This document shows, piece after piece, positions 60,301 through 64,000 of a stretch of 64,000 bases of DNA. Where the stretch lies: assembly GCA_963971305.1 (NCBI GenBank), contig CAXARO010001790.1, forward strand, positions 62,001-126,000, written 5' to 3'. Source of the DNA: Arcuatula senhousia. Taxonomy: Eukaryota; Mollusca; Bivalvia; Mytilida; Mytilidae. The stretch's first letter is position 1. The number at the start of each line of letters is the position of its first letter. The notes beneath the pieces are model-generated. The model ran no database searches. It saw only the letters and a program-made list of their open reading frames with translations, and was not told the origin of the DNA. The position numbers and the translations under genes are program-made.

Positions 60301-63300
60301 TCAAATTTTTGACGTTTTTGCGTAAAAAACAACAAGAAAAAAAGAAGATATCGGGATATGCCGAAAGATGTTGAGAGATAGCGGCATTTTTAAAATTGCA
60401 TTACCCTGGGCAGTATATTGGGCAGGTAGGAGTATGTTTTATTTAGCAATGCTGCATTTAGTTTTACTTTTGTAATTGCCGTAGTATGCTGTCCACTCTT
60501 TTTCGGGATGTCAAATTTTTGACGTTTTTGCGTAAAAAACAACAAGAAAAAAAGAAGATATCGGGATATGCCGAAAGATATTGAGAGATAGCGGCATTTT
60601 TAAAATTGCATTACCTTGGGGAGTATATTGGGCAGGTAGGAGTATGTTTTATTTAGCAATGCTGCATTTAGTTTTACTTTTGTAATTGCCGTAGTATGCT
60701 GTCCACTCTTTTTCGGGACGTCAAATTTTTGACGTTTTTGCGTAAAAAACAACAAGAAAAAAGAAGATATCGGGATATGCCGAAAGATGTTGAGAGATAG
60801 CGGCATTTTTAAAATTGCATTACCTTGGGGAGTATATTGGGCAGGTAGGAGTATGTTTTATTTAGCAATGCTGCATTTAGTTTTACTTTTGTAATTGCCG
60901 TAGTATGCTGTCCACTCTTTTTCAGGACGTCAAATTTTTGACGTTTTTGCGTAAAAAACAACAAGAAAAAAAGAAGATATCGGGATATGCCGAAAGATGC
61001 TGAGAGATAGCGGCATTTTTAAAATTGCATTACCTTGGGGAGTATATTGGGCAGGTAGAAGTATGTTTTATTTAGCAATGCTGCATTTAGTTTTACTTTT
61101 GTAATTGCCGTAGTATGCTGTCCACTCTTTTTCGGGACGTCAAATTTTTGACGTTTTTGTGTAAAAAACAACAAGAAAAAAAAAAGAAGATATCGGGATA
61201 TGCCGAAAGATGTTGAGAGATAGCGGCATTTTTAAAATTGCATTACCTTGGGGAGTATATTGGGCAGGTAGGAGTATGTTTTATTTAGCAATGCTGCATT
61301 TAGTTTTACTTTTGTAATTGCCGTAGTATGCTGTCCACTCTTTTTCGGGACGTCAAATTTTTGACATTTTGCGTAAAAAACAACAAGAAAAAAAGAAGAT
61401 ATCGGGATATGCCGAAAGATGTTGAGAGATAGCGGCATTTTTAAAATTGCATTACCTTGGGGAGTATATTGGGCAGGTAGGAGTATGTTTTATTTAGCAA
61501 TGCTGCATTTAGTTTTACTTTTGTAATTGCCGTAGTATGCTGTCCACTCTTTTTCGGGACGTCAAATTTTTGACGTTTTTGCGTAAAAAACAACAAGAAA
61601 AAAAAGAAGATATCGGGATATGCCGAAAGATGTTGAGAGATAGCGGCATTTTTAAAATTGCATTACCTTGGGGAGTATATTGGGCAGGTAGGAGTATGTT
61701 TTATTTAGCAATGCTGCATTTAGTTTTACTTTTGTAATTGCCGTAGTATGCTGTCCACTCTTTTTCGGGACGTCAAATTTTTGACGTTTTTGCGTAAAAA
61801 ACAACAAGAAAAAAAGAAGATATCGGGATATGCCGAAAGATGTTGAGAGATAGCGGCATTTTTAAAATTGCATTACCTTGGGGAGTATATTGGGCAGGTA
61901 GGAGTATGTTTTATTTAGCAATGCTGCATTTAGTTTTACTTTTGTAATTGCCGTAGTATGCTGTCCACTCTTTTTCGGGACGTCAAATTTTTGACGTTTT
62001 TGCGTAAAAAACAACAAGAAAAAAAGAAGATATCGGGATATGCCGAAAGATGTTGAGAGATAGCGGCATTTTTAAAATTGCATTACCTTGGGGAGTATAT
62101 TGGGCAGTTAGGAGTATGTTTTATTTAGCAATGCTGCATTTAGTTTTACTTTTGTAATTGCCGTAGTATGCTGTCCACTCTTTTTCGGGACGTCAAATTT
62201 TTGACGTTTTTGCGTAAAAAACAACAAGAAAAAAAGAAGATATCGGGATATGCCGAAAGATGTTGAGAGATAGCGGCATTTTTGAAATTGCATTACCTTG
62301 GGGAGTATATTGGGCAGGTAGGAGTATGTTTTATTTAGCAATGCTGCATTTAGTTTTACTTTTGTAATTGCCGTAGTATGCTGTCCACTCTTTTTCGGGA
62401 CGTCAAATTTTTGACGTTTTTGCGTAAAAAACAACAAGAAAAAAAGAAGATATCGGGATATGCCGAAAGATGTTAAAAAAAAACAACAACAAAAAAAGAA
62501 GATATCGGGATATGCCGAAAGATGTTGAGAGATAGTGGCATTTTTAAAATTGCATTACCTTGGGGAGTATATTGGGCAGGTAGGAGTATGTTTTATTTAG
62601 CAATGCTGCATTTAGTTTTACTTTTGTAATTGCCGTAGTATGCTGTCCACTCTTTTTCGGGACGTCAAATTTTTGACGTTTTTGCGTAAAAAACAACAAG
62701 AAAAAAAGAAGATATCGGGATATGCCGAAAGATGTTAAAAAAAACCAACAAGAAAAAAAGAAGATATCGGGATATGCCGAAAGATGTTGAGAGATAGCGG
62801 CATTTTAAAAATTGCATTACATTCGGGAGTATATTGGGCAGGTAGGAGTATGTTTTATTTAGCAATGCTGCATTTAGTTTTACTTTTGTAATTGCCGTAG
62901 TATGCTGTCCACTCTTTTTCGGGACGTCAAATTTTTGACGTTTTTGCGTAAAAAACAACAAGAAAAAAAGAAGATATCGGGATAAGCCGAAAGATGTTAA
63001 AAAAAACAACAAGAAAAAAAGAAGATATCGGGATATGCCGAAAGATGTTGAGAGATAGCGGCATTTTTAAAATTGCATTACCTTGGGGAGTATATTGGGC
63101 AGGTAGGAGTATGTTTTATTTAGCAATGCTGCATTTAGTTTTACTTTTGTAATTGCCGTAGTATGCTGTCCACTCTTTTTCGGGACGTCAAATTTTTGAC
63201 GTTTTTGCGTAAAAAACAACAAGAAAAAAAGAAGATATCGGGATATGCCGAAAGATGTTGAGAGATAGCGGCATTTTTAAAATTGCATTACCTTGGGGAG

Positions 63301-64000
63301 TATATTGGGCAGGTAGGAGTATGTTTTATTTAGCAATGCTGCATTTAGTTTTACTTTTGTAATTGCCGTAGTATGCTGTCCACTCTTTTTCGGGACGTCA
63401 AATTTTTGACGTTTTTGCGTAAAAAACAACAAGAAAAAAAGAAGATATCGGGATATGCTGAAAGATGTTGAGAGATAGCGGCATTTTTAAAATTGCATTA
63501 CCTTGGGGAGTATATTGGGCAGGTAGGAGTATGTTTTATTTAGCAATGCTGCATTTAGTTGTAATTTTGTAATTGCCGTAGTATGCTGTCCACTCTTTTT
63601 CGGGACGTCAAATTTTTGACGTTTTTGCGTAAAAATCAACAAGAAAAAAAGAAGATATCGGGATATGCCGAAAGATGTTGAGAGATAGCGGCATTTTTAA
63701 AATTGCATTACCTTGGGGAGTATATTGGGCAGGTAGGAGTATGTTTTATTTAGCAATGCTGCATTTAGTTTTACTTTTATAATTGCCGTAGTATGCTGTC
63801 CACTCTTTTTCGGGACGTCAATTTTTTGACGATTTTGCGAAAAAAAAACAACAAGAAAAAAAAGAAGATATCGGGATATGCCGAAAGATGTTGAGAGATA
63901 GCGGCATTTTTAAAATTGCATTACCTTGGGGAGTATATTGGGCAGGTAGGAGTATGTTTTATTTAGCAATGCTGCATTTAGTTTTACTTTTGTAATTGCC
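48315..64000 (+). repeat. 210-bp satellite array, right segment (about 75 units)
   Basis: Resumes in phase after the composite element and runs off the right window edge. From 48315 to about 50.5 kb it matches 29.25-31.5 kb (offset 19,066), then 33.0-33.9 kb (offset 17,394). Around 55.35-58.65 kb it carries a shorter, MITE-free version of the block seen at 34.8-39.4 kb and 39.8-44.6 kb. From about 59.5 kb units become more uniform with scattered private changes, and 62.4-63.05 kb has three enlarged units. No gene was seen. Confidence 0.97.
62425..63050 (+). repeat. Three enlarged satellite units (262 bp) with an internal duplication of about 52 bp
   Basis: In three consecutive units the sequence from the A-tract through CCGAAAGATGTT (unit positions about 54-102) is present twice in tandem. 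The junctions GATGTT-AAAAAA lie at 62474, 62736 and 62998, spaced 262 bp apart, i.e. 210 + 52. Small differences between the three (ACAACAAC, ACCAACAAG, AACAACAAG) show that they are separate copies. Confidence 0.85.

Noticed and set aside
1..64000. Hammerhead-ribozyme satellite or retrozyme
   Set aside because: Bivalve satellites can carry hammerheads, but no CTGATGA core occurs in the consensus unit on either strand.
1..64000. CRISPR array
   Set aside because: The whole unit repeats with no unique spacers, the period is 210 bp, and the context is eukaryotic.

Overview
This is eukaryotic, almost certainly animal, non-genic DNA. About 55.4 kb of the 64 kb is one AT-rich tandem satellite with a 210-bp unit, roughly 264 copies all in the same orientation, running off both window edges. 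No host gene, tRNA, rRNA or CRISPR array was seen. A bivalve mollusc is my best guess. It rests on the CGCGAAAA-rich short palindromic transposon and on a tyrosine-recombinase (YR) retrotransposon, both of which I associate with bivalve genomes; this is recollection, not a search result.

Layout: satellite 1-3171; a complete 6,096-bp YR retrotransposon 3172-9267; satellite 9268-36082; a 208-bp MITE 36083-36290; satellite 36291-41330 (exactly 24 units); the same MITE again 41331-41538; satellite 41539-46248; a 2,066-bp composite element 46249-48314 made of two 671-bp inverted-repeat-bounded copies around a 724-bp centre; satellite 48315-64000. All three kinds of insertion are clean, so the empty satellite site can be read at each one.

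The retrotransposon has the arrangement A1 - gag - RT - RNase H - tyrosine recombinase - B1 - A2 - B2. These split direct repeats, with no methyltransferase domain, fit the Ngaro group best. Gag and RT are in one frame, separated by a single UGA in the context UGA-CUAG, a known leaky-stop motif, and RT has no ATG before codon 33. RT and RNase H are again in one frame, split by a TAA. The recombinase is in the -1 frame, overlaps RNase H and has no Met before its first catalytic residue. The copy looks young (4 differences in 854 bp of paired repeats) but may be defective.

The satellite has structure at several scales: an 18-bp palindrome in most units; local higher-order repeats of 2, 7 and 9 units; a tandem duplication of about 5.25 kb that carried the MITE with it; and a super-repeat of about 17.4 kb present roughly three times. 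Insertions present in one block and absent from its homologues order these events. All copy counts and offsets were read by eye, and an assembly error in such an array cannot be excluded.
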